Assembly: GCF_025998175.1 (NCBI RefSeq) | Contig: NZ_AP026695.1 | Location: 640,038-704,037, forward strand | DNA length: 64,000 bases | Source: Nitrosopumilus zosterae | Lineage (GTDB): Archaea; Thermoproteota; Nitrososphaeria; Nitrososphaerales; Nitrosopumilaceae | Direction of reading: 5' to 3' | In this document: positions 17,343 through 26,774 of the stretch, one piece after another | Layout: each line of letters begins with the position of its first letter | How positions within the stretch are numbered: position 1 is the first letter of the stretch | Translations under genes and position numbers: made by a program | The notes under the pieces: model-generated | Told to the model about the DNA's origin: nothing | Seen by the model: only the letters and a program-made list of their open reading frames with translations | The model's database searches: none

Positions 17343-17710
17343 TACGGTTTATTCTATTTATGAAATTCTATGAGTTAATTTTTTGATACTATGAGCAATT
17401 TATGAATATTAATTATTATTCATTAATCTCAATATCTTCTAAAACCTCTAAATGGTATAAGTATGACTCAAAAATCATTGGGACATTTTGCTGCAGCGAT
17501 TTTTTAATATTTTTAGAAATTTCTGTGGTTTGGTTCATGTTTGTAGTGCTATTTTCCAGTATGAAAATATGTTGAACGAAATTTGGTTGACTAATACATG
17601 AATATGTTTTATTGAAAAATATCTCTTATTTTCTCTAATATGTTCTAGCATTCATGAGTATGTTTGAAATAAACAAACTGTACGTAATATGGTGCTTAGA
17701 ATAATTTCTT
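17343..17710. other. Gene-poor stretch
   Basis: 368 bp between the DUF1059-like gene and the next histidine kinase. Apart from the possible 40-residue minus-strand frame listed separately, I see only AT-rich sequence, which should contain the promoter of the kinase. Confidence 0.5.
17416..17538 (-). CDS. Possible small protein, 40 residues
   Basis: ATG at 17538 opens MNQTTEISKNIKKSLQQNVP and ends EVLEDIEINE. The composition is protein-like (amphipathic helix, acidic end) rather than random AT-rich translation. No ribosome site and no family. It may be chance. Confidence 0.3.
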   Translation of the reverse strand: MNQTTEISKNIKKSLQQNVPMIFESYLYHLEVLEDIEINE

Positions 17711-18790
17711 GTGATGTTGGTAGATAATCCTATGGAACGGGATCCAGTTTTACGTGACTTAACTGAAATTTCAGTTAATGCACTAAAAGATTTAGAACTA
17801 GCTAGAAAGGAACTTAAAGAAAACGATCTACGAATGCAAGAAATGAATAAACTTGCAAATGAACGAGTAAATGAAATGTCTAGAGTTAATCAGCAACTTC
17901 AAGACAAAATCTCTTTTGTAGAAACTATGACCAAATCAATCCAAGAAAAAAATGAACACCTTGAAAAAGAACTAAAAATTACTGAAACAGAAAAAATCAA
18001 TTATAGCAAACTCAATTCATTGTTAAAAGAAGATCTTACTAAAGTAATTAAAAAAGAAAAAGAATTATCCGTCAAACAAATTTTTCTTGAAAGAAAAGTA
18101 AAAGAGCAGGCCGAAAATTTATTGAAAGGCGAAAAAATGTCTATAATAGGAACATTTACGTCTAGATTGGCTCATGATATAAGAAATCCTTTATCGAAAT
18201 TAAAAATGTCTCATGATATTTTATGTAATTCTCCAAACATGCCGGTACTTGAAAAAATAAAACATCAGCAACGAATTGAATCTGCTATTTCTAATATGAC
18301 TCATATCATTGAAGATGTTTTGGAATTTGTTCGAATGTCTGAGCTTAACATGCACGAAACATCATTAAAAACAATAATAAAATCTAGTATTGAAGGAATT
18401 CATATTCCGCCATCAGTGAAATTAGAAATTAAAGGTGATGATCGAATGGCTTTATGTGATTCTCGAAAATTAGAAGCGGTGTTTATCAATCTTATTACAA
18501 ATGCTATTGAATCTATACGTGGAAAAGGATTTGTAACTATATTCATTAAGGATAGCAAAGAAAATATTGAAATATGTTTTGAAGATTCAGGCTCTGGTGT
18601 AATTCCACGTTTGCAGGAGAAAATTTTTGAACCTATGTTTACAACAAAACAACATGGCACTGGATTGGGATTGGCTATTTGTAAAATGATAGTTGAACAA
18701 CATGGTGGTAGATTAATTTACAAAAATACTCCCTCCACATTCTCGGTATTTGTGCCAAAAATTAATAATTCAAAAATGGTAACACAATAG
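17711..18790 (+). CDS. Soluble histidine kinase with long coiled coil
   Basis: 359 residues counted from GTG at 17711; ATG at 17714 is equally possible. There is no membrane segment. Residues about 15-135 form one long coiled coil with no sensor domain visible. The HisKA helix carries His155 (LAHDIRNPLSKLKMS), then comes a HATPase domain with DSGSGV and HGTGLGLAI. The coiled coil probably docks it to another protein. The receiver at 19029 follows on the same strand and is its likely partner. Confidence 0.88.
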   Translation: MMLVDNPMERDPVLRDLTEISVNALKDLELARKELKENDLRMQEMNKLANERVNEMSRVNQQLQDKISFVETMTKSIQEKNEHLEKELKITETEKINYSKLNSLLKEDLTKVIKKEKELSVKQIFLERKVKEQAENLLKGEKMSIIGTFTSRLAHDIRNPLSKLKMSHDILCNSPNMPVLEKIKHQQRIESAISNMTHIIEDVLEFVRMSELNMHETSLKTIIKSSIEGIHIPPSVKLEIKGDDRMALCDSRKLEAVFINLITNAIESIRGKGFVTIFIKDSKENIEICFEDSGSGVIPRLQEKIFEPMFTTKQHGTGLGLAICKMIVEQHGGRLIYKNTPSTFSVFVPKINNSKMVTQ

Positions 18791-18839
18791 TTCACGCAAA
18801 CTTATCACGAATAATCAATTGTAACTTGGCTGAACAAAT

Positions 18840-18863
18840 AATGAACTGTATGTATTGTTCATT
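18840..18863. promoter_or_regulatory. Inverted repeat upstream of receiver gene
   Basis: AATGAAC (18840-18846) and GTTCATT (18857-18863) are perfect 7-bp inverted arms around a 10-nt spacer, in the 238-bp gap before the receiver at 19029. This could be an operator for a dimeric regulator. AT-rich sequence makes chance possible. Confidence 0.3.
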
Positions 18864-19028
18864 GAATTGATATGTTTGTAAAATTCATGCACAAATTATA
18901 ATTAAAACCATCTTTGAAAACACATAAAAAATTATGTCTGGATTAAAATTTTGTACCACGATTTATGGGAAGTGTGTTTGAAAAAATCACACTAGTCAAT
19001 ATGTATCACAATTGTCCTTTGTTTAGGT

Positions 19029-19454
19029 GTGGCTAGGAAATTTCCTGTAATATTACTTGTTGATGATTCTCAGGCATTTAGAGTATTTTGTAGGGATGCC
19101 ATTAAAAGTTCTATAAAATTTATTCAAGTTTTAGAGGCTTCCGATGGAATTGAAGCCTTAAAACAATATCAATTACATAGACCTGATGTAATTTTATTAG
19201 ATTTAAAAATGCCTAGATTGGAGGGTGATAAAGTTTTGGAAATGATCAAAAAAAATGATCAAAATACAAAAATCATTGCCACTTCAGCTTATGGGCGAGA
19301 TCAAGAATCTATTAACAAATTACTAAAAATGGGTGCAATAAGCTTTGTACCAAAACCTCTGAATCGTATTGGTTTGATGAAAGAGATTACTGACGTTTTG
19401 GCAAAAGGGAAAATGCCTGGCACAAATTTTACCAAATCTATTCCTGCCAGTTAA
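19029..19454 (+). CDS. CheY-like response regulator receiver
   Basis: 141 residues, single receiver: Asp12/Asp13, phospho-acceptor Asp58 (LLDLKMP), Thr85/Ser86 and Lys109 (PKP), then a short unstructured tail. The start is GTG. It follows the coiled-coil histidine kinase. With no output domain, it may act on a motor or another kinase. Confidence 0.88.
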   Translation: MARKFPVILLVDDSQAFRVFCRDAIKSSIKFIQVLEASDGIEALKQYQLHRPDVILLDLKMPRLEGDKVLEMIKKNDQNTKIIATSAYGRDQESINKLLKMGAISFVPKPLNRIGLMKEITDVLAKGKMPGTNFTKSIPAS

Positions 19455-19721
19455 GCTAAAAAATATTTTTGTTTTAGAATTATCAAATTTTTAGAATCAT
19501 ATGTGTTCTGTTGAATTTTACCCTTGTTGTTTCATAAATTTAGGCATAAACGTTAGATATTTTCAAAAATATATGAGGAGAAATGCCTAATACATGCTGT
19601 TTTTTTGATTAAAATAAACATCTGACACGTTGTTCAAAATAAGCTGTCAGAAATTCAGTTTGATCATCTTGATCATACCATTACGCATTACTCACCTGTA
19701 ACTTAATTTATTGTGGAATAA
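19455..19721. other. Intergenic region before the giant surface protein
   Basis: 267 bp. TGATCA occurs twice (in TGATCATCTTGATCA, near 19661) and a TATA-like CTTAATTTA lies about 24 nt before the ATG at 19722, which would fit a leaderless mRNA. No gene is supported here. Confidence 0.4.
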
Positions 19722-22700
19722 ATGAAGTGGAATTCAAAAATAATCTGTATTTCTATGATGTTATTTGCAATTTTGTATATTTCATCATTTGATCAAGTTT
19801 TAGGAAATCATAAAATTGGTGATGATGTAATTCATAAAGATCTTTATGAATTAAAAGTTAAGTCTTCACCACCAGGATTACATATTGATGGTTCAGGAAT
19901 GTATGAAGAAAATTCTTGGGTTGTAATTGGAACTGCTAAAGAAAAATGGGGTGCATATGAATTTGTCAGTTGGACAGTAAATAATGAATTGGTAGATGGT
20001 AATCCCATCAATGTTTTAATGGATGAAGATGTTACTGCTGTTGCAACATATGCATTACATCCAGCTCAAAAACAAGATAGTGTGAACTTTTTACAAGATT
20101 CAAGTAGTGGTACAACATATGATTTGCGAATTATTTCTCCATATGGAAACACAGTTGGAAGTGGCAGTTATGATTCTGGAGAAATCGTAAATTTTAATGT
20201 ATTAGAACCATATGTTTATGATGAAAATGATCCTGGAATACGTTATGCCTTTTCTGAATGGAGTGATGGCTTTACTCCAAATTTGAAAACTAATTTTATA
20301 AAAATGGATGAAGACAAAACAATTACTGCAAATTGGGATGTCCAATACCGATTACAAATATTGGATTCAACACAAAATATGAAAGTAATCAACACCAGTT
20401 GGCATAATGTTAATTCCACTGCTCCGCTAGTTATGAGTACAGTTGATTCTGAATCTGATGGAAAAATAAAACGAACAATAAATGAATGGGTAAGCAGCGG
20501 CTCTAATTTTGCCGATATCAAAGATTCTACAAAACCCATCACCAGTGTTAAAATGGAAAATCCCTATTCTATCTCCGTAGATTGGAAGGATCAATTCTAT
20601 CTTGATGTTAAAAGTAAATATGGTCAAGTTGAGGGAAGTGGTTTTTATGATGAAAACGATGTGGTTGTTGCCTCGATTGATTCTACAACTCAAGATTCAG
20701 GCATTCCCGGAACAAGATTGATTTTTGATGGTTGGAGTGGTGATGTGAATTCTGATGGAAAAAATATTCAGGTGATCATGAATTCTCCAAAATCTATTGA
20801 GGGAATATGGAAAAAACAGTATTTACTTACTGTAAACTCTGGATATGGAACTGGTAGTGGAACATATTGGTATGATGAAGGAAGTATGGCTAAATTTGGA
20901 ACAAGCATACCTAGAGATCCTGCAGGAATGTGGAAACAAACCACCTTTCAAGGTTGGGGTGGTGATTCACAAAGTACGTCTCTTAGCGGAAGCTTGTTGA
21001 TGAACGGTCCAAAAACTGTCACTGCACAATGGAATGAAGATTACACTATAGCATATTTGAATATCGGGATAATATCTGCCGTTGCAATTGGGGGACTTGT
21101 TGTATATAATAAAATAAAACAAAATGACAAACAGAAAAACTACAGCACCAAAGAAATAGTTGAATCGATAAAAGAAAAAAGACAAAAACCATCAGGTTTA
21201 AATAAATTATTTGGTGGAAAAATCAATTTTGGTAAAAATGCATTTGCAATAGAAAATAAAGATTACGAGATAGTTTTAGAGAATGCTGCATCTGAAAAGA
21301 AAGTTTTGTTAGAGAAGACACAAGAATTAAGAGAAAATATTGAAGAGGAAAAAAGAAATGTATTTAAAAAATCAATGCAGTTAGATAAACGATTATCTGA
21401 AATAGAACTTGAACAAAAAGAATCAGAAATTGAATTTGAAAAAAAGAAATTAGAAGAAAAAACAAAATTACTTGAAAAAAACCTATCCGATGTAGAAGAA
21501 GAAAAACAAAATATTCTTAAAGAAAAAGAACTACTTGAAAAAAACCTCGCTGATTCAAAATTTGAAAAGAAAAAAATAATGATAAAACTTGAAAATGCTA
21601 TTGAAGAAGTAAATCTTCAAAAGAATAATTTGGCAGAAAAAACTGCAAAACTTGAAGAATCACTATCCGAAGTTGAACGTGAAAAGAAAAGAATCATTCA
21701 AGAAAAAATTCAATTAGAAATAAAATTACAAGATGTGGAACAACAAAAGGATAGAATTCTTGACAAACTTGAACAAAAAACACATACCATTGAATTGGAA
21801 AGAAAAGAATTGGAAATTGATCTTAAAAAGAAATATGCTGAAGTAGATATTCAAAAAAAGAAATTATCTCAAAAAACTGAACAATTAGAAAAAAATCTTG
21901 CTGAAGTAGAATTCCAAAAACAGAGTTTAACTCAGAAAAAAGAGAATTTAGAAGATAGTATCACTGATATTATTCTACAAAAAAAGAAAATTTCTTCAGA
22001 ATTTGAGAATAAGACTGAACTATTTGAATTTGAAAGACAGGCACGAATTAAAAGAATCACTCAATTAGAAAATCAACTCACTAAGACTGAATCTGAGAAA
22101 AAACAGGCTGAAATAGAACTTCAAAAGAATCTCTCTGCAATTGATCTTACTAAACAAAGAATTCAACAAAAAACTGAACAATTAGACAAAAATCTATCTG
22201 AAGTTGAATTACAAAAGAAAGCAGTCATTTTTGAAAAAGAAGAATTAGAGAAAAGCATAACTGCTGTGGAGCTTGAGCGAAAAATTCTATCCCAAAAAAC
22301 TAACGAATTAGAAAAAAGTCTTTTAGAAATTGAGCAAAAGAAAAAGATTCATGCTGATGAAATTCAGAAGAATTTTGCGGCTATCGAATTGCAGAAGAAG
22401 GGTGCTTCTCAGAGAATATTAGATCTTGAAAAAAGAATCAAAGAAGTAGAAATAGAAAAGAAAAAAGTAGCAGAAAATCTTGAACAAAAAGAATCTGAAA
22501 TTCAATTAATTAAAAAGAATTATGATGAAAAATCAAAACAACTTGAAATTGATCTACAGACAGTTAATTTTCAAAAAACGAATCTCTTTGAAAAGACAAA
22601 GAAACTAGAAGAATCTTTACTTCACGTAGAAAACGAAAAGAAAACCATGATTGATAAAAAAAGAAAGTTAGATGCAAGTTTATCTGCAATTGAATTTGAA

Positions 22701-23927
22701 AAAATGAAATGCTCAGTTGAACTAGAGAAAAATATTGGGAATGTTGAACTTGAAAAAAAGAAATCGATCATCAAGCTTGAAAATGAAATTGCCGAAGTTC
22801 GTCTTCAAAGACAAAGTTTAACTGAAAAAACTGAGCAATTCAATAAAAATCTTGAAGAAATTAATTTACAAAAGAAAGAATTAACTGAAAAAACAAAACA
22901 ATTGAACAAAGCTATAGAAGATATAGAGTATGAGAAGAGAGAAATATCTAATAAATTAAAAAATAAAGAAGCAGAATTTGAATTAAAAAATCAAAGCAAA
23001 ACAATTGAACTTCAACGAAAAGAAAATGACCTAAATTTTGTTAAACAAAATTTGGAGCATAAAGCAAAACAACTTGAAAGTAACTTAGCCGAAGTGGCCA
23101 TTCAAAAGAAGAATCTATCTTCCCAAAGAATTGAACTTGAAGGTAAATTGTCAAAAATTGATATTGAAAAGAAAAAACTTTCCTCCGAACTTGAAAGAAA
23201 GGAATCTTTGATTGAGGTCGAAGAGAAAAGACTGGGGCAAAAAATATGGGATTTGGAAAAAAGAATTGCCAATTTCTCTCTTGAGAGAAAGATTGCCTCA
23301 ATTGAGCTAGAAAAGAAGAAAATCAATGCTGAACTTGAAAGAAAACAAACTCTAATTGACCTTGAAAAGGAGCATCTTTCTCAAAGAAGGGAGGAACTAG
23401 ATAAGAGCATTGCATCAATTGAAATTGAAAGGGACATCATTCCTACTGAAATTCAAATGCAAAATCATTCTAAATTATCCAAGAAGAACATTTCTTCAAA
23501 ATCGAAGGATTTGGAAAATATCATTACAGAAATTGAACTTGCAAGAAAAATTTCTGCAGTTGAACTTGAAAGAAAAGAATCTGTAATTCAACTACAAAAA
23601 CAACGTCTGGATGAACAAACTGCAATATTGGAAAAACGAATTTCAGGACTTGAAGTTGAGAGAAAAATTTCTGCAGTACAAATTGCACGAATAGAATCTG
23701 AAATAGAACTTGAAAAGAAGAATTTAGAACATCAAACACGCGAATTTGGAAAAAATAATTCAAAAAATAATGCTTTGACAAAGAAAGTTCTTGATTATTC
23801 TTATTCTGCAAACTTTGACAACAATTCATATGAAAAATTTAGAGAATGGTCGAATGTTCTGGAAGATGAATTATCTATACAACAATTATCTGATGATGAA
23901 CACACTACATATTCTGGTGATAAATAA
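19722..23927 (+). CDS. Giant surface protein: InlB-like repeats, one TM, cytoplasmic coiled coil
   Basis: 1401 residues. A signal peptide (about 5-28) is followed by five modules of roughly 70-80 residues up to residue 440. Each ends in a strand of the type TVTAQW or TITANW with an earlier GSGxYxxG and FxxWxGD, like divergent InlB B-repeats of adhesins. One membrane segment (about 442-463, NIGIISAVAIGGLVVYN) comes next, then about 840 residues (503-1340) of almost unbroken coiled coil rich in Glu, Lys, Leu and Gln. With a cleaved signal the coiled coil lies in the cytoplasm. It would join the cell surface to something inside. The stop codon overlaps the next ATG (TAATG). Confidence 0.8.
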   Translation: MKWNSKIICISMMLFAILYISSFDQVLGNHKIGDDVIHKDLYELKVKSSPPGLHIDGSGMYEENSWVVIGTAKEKWGAYEFVSWTVNNELVDGNPINVLMDEDVTAVATYALHPAQKQDSVNFLQDSSSGTTYDLRIISPYGNTVGSGSYDSGEIVNFNVLEPYVYDENDPGIRYAFSEWSDGFTPNLKTNFIKMDEDKTITANWDVQYRLQILDSTQNMKVINTSWHNVNSTAPLVMSTVDSESDGKIKRTINEWVSSGSNFADIKDSTKPITSVKMENPYSISVDWKDQFYLDVKSKYGQVEGSGFYDENDVVVASIDSTTQDSGIPGTRLIFDGWSGDVNSDGKNIQVIMNSPKSIEGIWKKQYLLTVNSGYGTGSGTYWYDEGSMAKFGTSIPRDPAGMWKQTTFQGWGGDSQSTSLSGSLLMNGPKTVTAQWNEDYTIAYLNIGIISAVAIGGLVVYNKIKQNDKQKNYSTKEIVESIKEKRQKPSGLNKLFGGKINFGKNAFAIENKDYEIVLENAASEKKVLLEKTQELRENIEEEKRNVFKKSMQLDKRLSEIELEQKESEIEFEKKKLEEKTKLLEKNLSDVEEEKQNILKEKELLEKNLADSKFEKKKIMIKLENAIEEVNLQKNNLAEKTAKLEESLSEVEREKKRIIQEKIQLEIKLQDVEQQKDRILDKLEQKTHTIELERKELEIDLKKKYAEVDIQKKKLSQKTEQLEKNLAEVEFQKQSLTQKKENLEDSITDIILQKKKISSEFENKTELFEFERQARIKRITQLENQLTKTESEKKQAEIELQKNLSAIDLTKQRIQQKTEQLDKNLSEVELQKKAVIFEKEELEKSITAVELERKILSQKTNELEKSLLEIEQKKKIHADEIQKNFAAIELQKKGASQRILDLEKRIKEVEIEKKKVAENLEQKESEIQLIKKNYDEKSKQLEIDLQTVNFQKTNLFEKTKKLEESLLHVENEKKTMIDKKRKLDASLSAIEFEKMKCSVELEKNIGNVELEKKKSIIKLENEIAEVRLQRQSLTEKTEQFNKNLEEINLQKKELTEKTKQLNKAIEDIEYEKREISNKLKNKEAEFELKNQSKTIELQRKENDLNFVKQNLEHKAKQLESNLAEVAIQKKNLSSQRIELEGKLSKIDIEKKKLSSELERKESLIEVEEKRLGQKIWDLEKRIANFSLERKIASIELEKKKINAELERKQTLIDLEKEHLSQRREELDKSIASIEIERDIIPTEIQMQNHSKLSKKNISSKSKDLENIITEIELARKISAVELERKESVIQLQKQRLDEQTAILEKRISGLEVERKISAVQIARIESEIELEKKNLEHQTREFGKNNSKNNALTKKVLDYSYSANFDNNSYEKFREWSNVLEDELSIQQLSDDEHTTYSGDK

Positions 23928-24313
23928 TGGGTTTATTTTTGCTTGCTGTGTTACTGTTCTCTACCTTTGGGGTTGTATTGCTGAGCACTCAAGGTCTTGC
24001 AAACCCTTTAGATACGCCATCCAATGTAAGTAAAATGGGGTCTCTACAAGTTTTTGATTCTTCTGACAGTACTCTACTAGGATTGAATTTAGGAACTTCT
24101 GATGCTATATCTTCTGTAACTCTTACCTTTGATTCTAATATTCCGGAAGACACTACTGTAACTATTTCATTAAAAGATGCCAATGATGTTGAAATTGGAA
24201 CTGGTTCTACAGTAACTGGTAGCCCAACTCAAACTGTAGTTATTAGTCTGAGTGATTCTATTACTGATCCAGAAAGACGTACTTTGCAATATGCCAGTAT
24301 TACGATAGCCTGA
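23927..24313 (+). CDS. Small secreted beta protein, translationally coupled
   Basis: 128 residues. An N-terminal hydrophobic segment (LFLLAVLLFSTFGVVLL) is followed by about 100 residues of predicted beta strands (SVTLTFDSNIPEDTTVTISL) ending LQYASITIA. It has no cysteines. The ATG overlaps the stop codon of the coiled-coil giant by one base, so the two are made together. It looks like a distant relative of the next gene product and may be a surface-fibre subunit. Confidence 0.7.
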   Translation: MGLFLLAVLLFSTFGVVLLSTQGLANPLDTPSNVSKMGSLQVFDSSDSTLLGLNLGTSDAISSVTLTFDSNIPEDTTVTISLKDANDVEIGTGSTVTGSPTQTVVISLSDSITDPERRTLQYASITIA

Positions 24314-24323
24314 AGGTGATATA

Positions 24324-24737
24324 TTGGATCTCAAAATAATTTTCTTCGTAGGTGTATTAATTATCACTGTATCCACAATAGGATTGGGTTCAAATCTAAA
24401 TAGTTCAATTACGTTTAATTCCATTGGAAGTGATGATAACATTTCATCTCGTGCATCTGAGGTAGATATTACAAATGTGGTGCATTCTACAAGTGGCAAT
24501 AATATTGATTCTTCCACAATCACTATTCGAAATACTGATAGTGTTTCTCACTCATATCGTATCTGTGTAATTACAAAAGCTGGATCTTCCATCAGTGATA
24601 CTGTTGGTACTGCTCCTGATTGTGCAACTACTTTAATTTCTTCTAATAATATAGATTCTGTTGTAGTTCCTTTTACAAACCCTCTGAATAAAACTACTGT
24701 GGATTTTGCTGATATTTCAATACAAGAAATCACTTAG
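24324..24737 (+). CDS. Small secreted beta protein, TasA/AbpA-like family candidate
   Basis: 137 residues from TTG; a ribosome site (AAGGTGAT) just upstream supports this start. An N-terminal hydrophobic helix (IIFFVGVLIITVSTIGLG) leads into a beta domain with two cysteines in YRICVI and APDCATT, ending ADISIQEIT. The same cysteine frame and ending occur in the proteins at 24808-25323 and 26325-26774, so all three are one family. The layout resembles TasA/camelysin-type fibre subunits processed by SipW (inference). Confidence 0.7.
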   Translation: MDLKIIFFVGVLIITVSTIGLGSNLNSSITFNSIGSDDNISSRASEVDITNVVHSTSGNNIDSSTITIRNTDSVSHSYRICVITKAGSSISDTVGTAPDCATTLISSNNIDSVVVPFTNPLNKTTVDFADISIQEIT

Positions 24738-24807
24738 AATACAATCTATAAAACTTTAAAACGGAAATAAATTATTTATTTTCAGAAAAATATCTATTTC
24801 ATACATT

Positions 24808-25323
24808 TTATTTATCCAATTCTTGAATTGCTATGGATATGTCTACAAGTTCACTAACTTTAACTCCGTTAGAAAAATCAATAAATTGATTCTCTATTTT
24901 TCCATAAGGTTCAATTTTTTCTGTATTTGTACATGCAAGTGGACTATCTAACGATGGTGTGAATTTTTCTAATGGTCCTTGAACTATGGTGCAAATTTCA
25001 AAAGAATGCCCTATATCATCATCATTGATAACTGAAAATCCGATGCCACTAATTTCAATAACTCCATCTGGTGAAACTCTTTTTGTCCATGAAAAATCTT
25101 CAATATGCCCACGAGGAGTAACTGCTGAATTTTCTATAAATTCTGAATTTGAGAATGATTGTGTTAGAATTGATTCATCTGCAATAGCCATTGTGGTGGT
25201 TGCAATGATTAGAATTACTATGAAACTAGCATGAATAAAGAATTTTTGAAAACCATTTTTTCCATCAAATTTTATTTTATTTGTAACCTTTTTCAGGCTT
25301 TTTTCAAAATAACCATGATTCAA
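24808..25323 (-). CDS. Secreted beta protein of the same family, longer N-terminus
   Basis: 171 residues. A basic N-terminus of about 28 residues precedes the hydrophobic segment (FFIHASFIVILIIATTTMAIA). The beta domain aligns with 26325-26774: RGHIEDFSWTKRVSPDGVIE, FEICTIVQGP, PLACTNT and ELVDISIAIQEL. It is last in the minus-strand set 26774 to 24808, which includes a signal peptidase. Confidence 0.72.
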   Translation of the reverse strand: MNHGYFEKSLKKVTNKIKFDGKNGFQKFFIHASFIVILIIATTTMAIADESILTQSFSNSEFIENSAVTPRGHIEDFSWTKRVSPDGVIEISGIGFSVINDDDIGHSFEICTIVQGPLEKFTPSLDSPLACTNTEKIEPYGKIENQFIDFSNGVKVSELVDISIAIQELDK

Positions 25324-25454
25324 TTTGATTCTTCTTAATTATGGGAATCATGCATATTATCAGATACGGAAAATATTCTAATTCTCGTATTCCATAATGG
25401 TATTTTATAGGAATTCTGTTCTGCTTTTTAAAAATCACTTTAAATAATTTTCAT

Positions 25455-26279
25455 CTAAAAAATGGGGGGAATTAGCTGATTTTCGCTAATATTTGTAATT
25501 AGTATAGGAATGGTGTTAATTGCACTAATTATCTGAAGTACAAGAATCATTATTCCGCCTAACGCAAATATTAATTTCAAAGGCTTTATTTCGTCACTTT
25601 TATTATCTTGGATTTTTCGTGAAAAAAGATATAGCATGATGATTGCCATTGTTAGCATTCCAAATGATACTGAATTTGCAATAGTTGGCTCAAAAATATT
25701 TGAAAAAGGTATATTCATTGTTTTGGATAGTCTAATGTCAAATCCTAAAGTAACTTGAGTTAATACATAATTTATTACTACAGAAATCATTCCAATTTTA
25801 AAAATTATAAAACTTTCTGAGGATTTCTTGTTATTGGTTTTGGATTTATTTTTATTAAACATTATCAAAGCCCATATTCCAAAAATTGACATACCTATAG
25901 GGGTTTGTAAAAATAATGAAGTATATCCTACATATGGTATCACAAATATCGATCTTCCAACTACTTTGTCAACTGGAATTACTCCTGGATCATTTTTTTT
26001 ATTGTTATCTCCTTTTGTTATGAATCCTTCATCTGTTTGTTCTACTATTCTGTGTACAACATTTTTGTTATCTTCATTAACAAATCCTATTATGTCTCCC
26101 AGAAAATATTGTTGTTCTTGTTTTAGTACAACAAACGTACCACTTTCTATAACTGGGTACATGCTATTGCCTACGAGCATAATGTATGTTGTATCCCCGT
26201 AAAGTTGAACCGGCCAAAAATATATCAAAATTGGAATAAATAAAAGTGTTACAAGAATTTTAATTTTTTTCTGAATCAT
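25455..26279 (-). CDS. SipW/Sec11-like type I signal peptidase
   Basis: 274 residues. An N-terminal membrane segment (7-24) is followed by the catalytic domain: Ser39 in GNSMYP, His76 in NVVHRIVE in place of the bacterial Lys, and Asp91 in TKGDNN, with Asp97. This is the archaeal/ER (S26B) type, also found in SipW. The C-terminal half has further membrane segments (about 120-140, 158-174, 198-215 and 232-252). It lies between two genes for small secreted proteins with the same domain, as SipW lies beside its TasA substrate, so it is probably dedicated to them. Confidence 0.87.
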   Translation of the reverse strand: MIQKKIKILVTLLFIPILIYFWPVQLYGDTTYIMLVGNSMYPVIESGTFVVLKQEQQYFLGDIIGFVNEDNKNVVHRIVEQTDEGFITKGDNNKKNDPGVIPVDKVVGRSIFVIPYVGYTSLFLQTPIGMSIFGIWALIMFNKNKSKTNNKKSSESFIIFKIGMISVVINYVLTQVTLGFDIRLSKTMNIPFSNIFEPTIANSVSFGMLTMAIIMLYLFSRKIQDNKSDEIKPLKLIFALGGIMILVLQIISAINTIPILITNISENQLIPPIF

Positions 26280-26324
26280 ATCTTTTCACATAAGATATTT
26301 AGAAAATAAAAAAATGATTGTTGA

Positions 26325-26774
26325 TCATTCTTGGTCTAGTTCTTCTATTGAAAAACTAATGTCAACTATGCTGGTTACATTTACCGGTGTTACAAAATCA
26401 ATTGTATGACCAGTTGAATTTGCATATGCTGCAACACTTCCTGTAGTAGTGCATGCTGGGGGTGAACCTGCTGCAGGAGAATATGTTCCAATTGGTCCTT
26501 CAATAACTGCACAGATCTGGAAATCATGTGCCTCTGTTCCATCTTCATTACCTACTGCAAAAGTAATCTCATCAGTTTCAATTACTCCTTCTGTTGAAAC
26601 CTCTTCAGTCCAAACTAATGCTGTAATATTTCCTCTTGCTGTTGTCACTGCATTATTGTCGCTTGCTCCAATTAGGTTAAATGTTGGAGTGTTAGTAAGA
26701 CTAGCTCCAAATCCTATGGTGGATGTTACTAGAATTGCTACTCCTATTAGTGCAATAATGGGTAAACTGTTCAT
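26325..26774 (-). CDS. Small secreted beta protein, TasA/AbpA-like family candidate
   Basis: 149 residues. The N-terminal hydrophobic helix (LPIIALIGVAILVTSTIGFG) resembles that of 24324-24737 (both end STIGxG). The beta domain has the cysteine pair in FQICAVIEGP and PPACTTT and ends VDISFSIEELDQE. The signal peptidase follows 45 bp downstream. Candidate main fibre subunit. Confidence 0.72.
   Translation of the reverse strand: MNSLPIIALIGVAILVTSTIGFGASLTNTPTFNLIGASDNNAVTTARGNITALVWTEEVSTEGVIETDEITFAVGNEDGTEAHDFQICAVIEGPIGTYSPAAGSPPACTTTGSVAAYANSTGHTIDFVTPVNVTSIVDISFSIEELDQE

Noticed and set aside
19583..19612. Nine-codon frame preceded by GAGGAG
   Set aside because: A good ribosome-site match but only 2 nt before the ATG, and the peptide is too short to judge. 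Probably chance.
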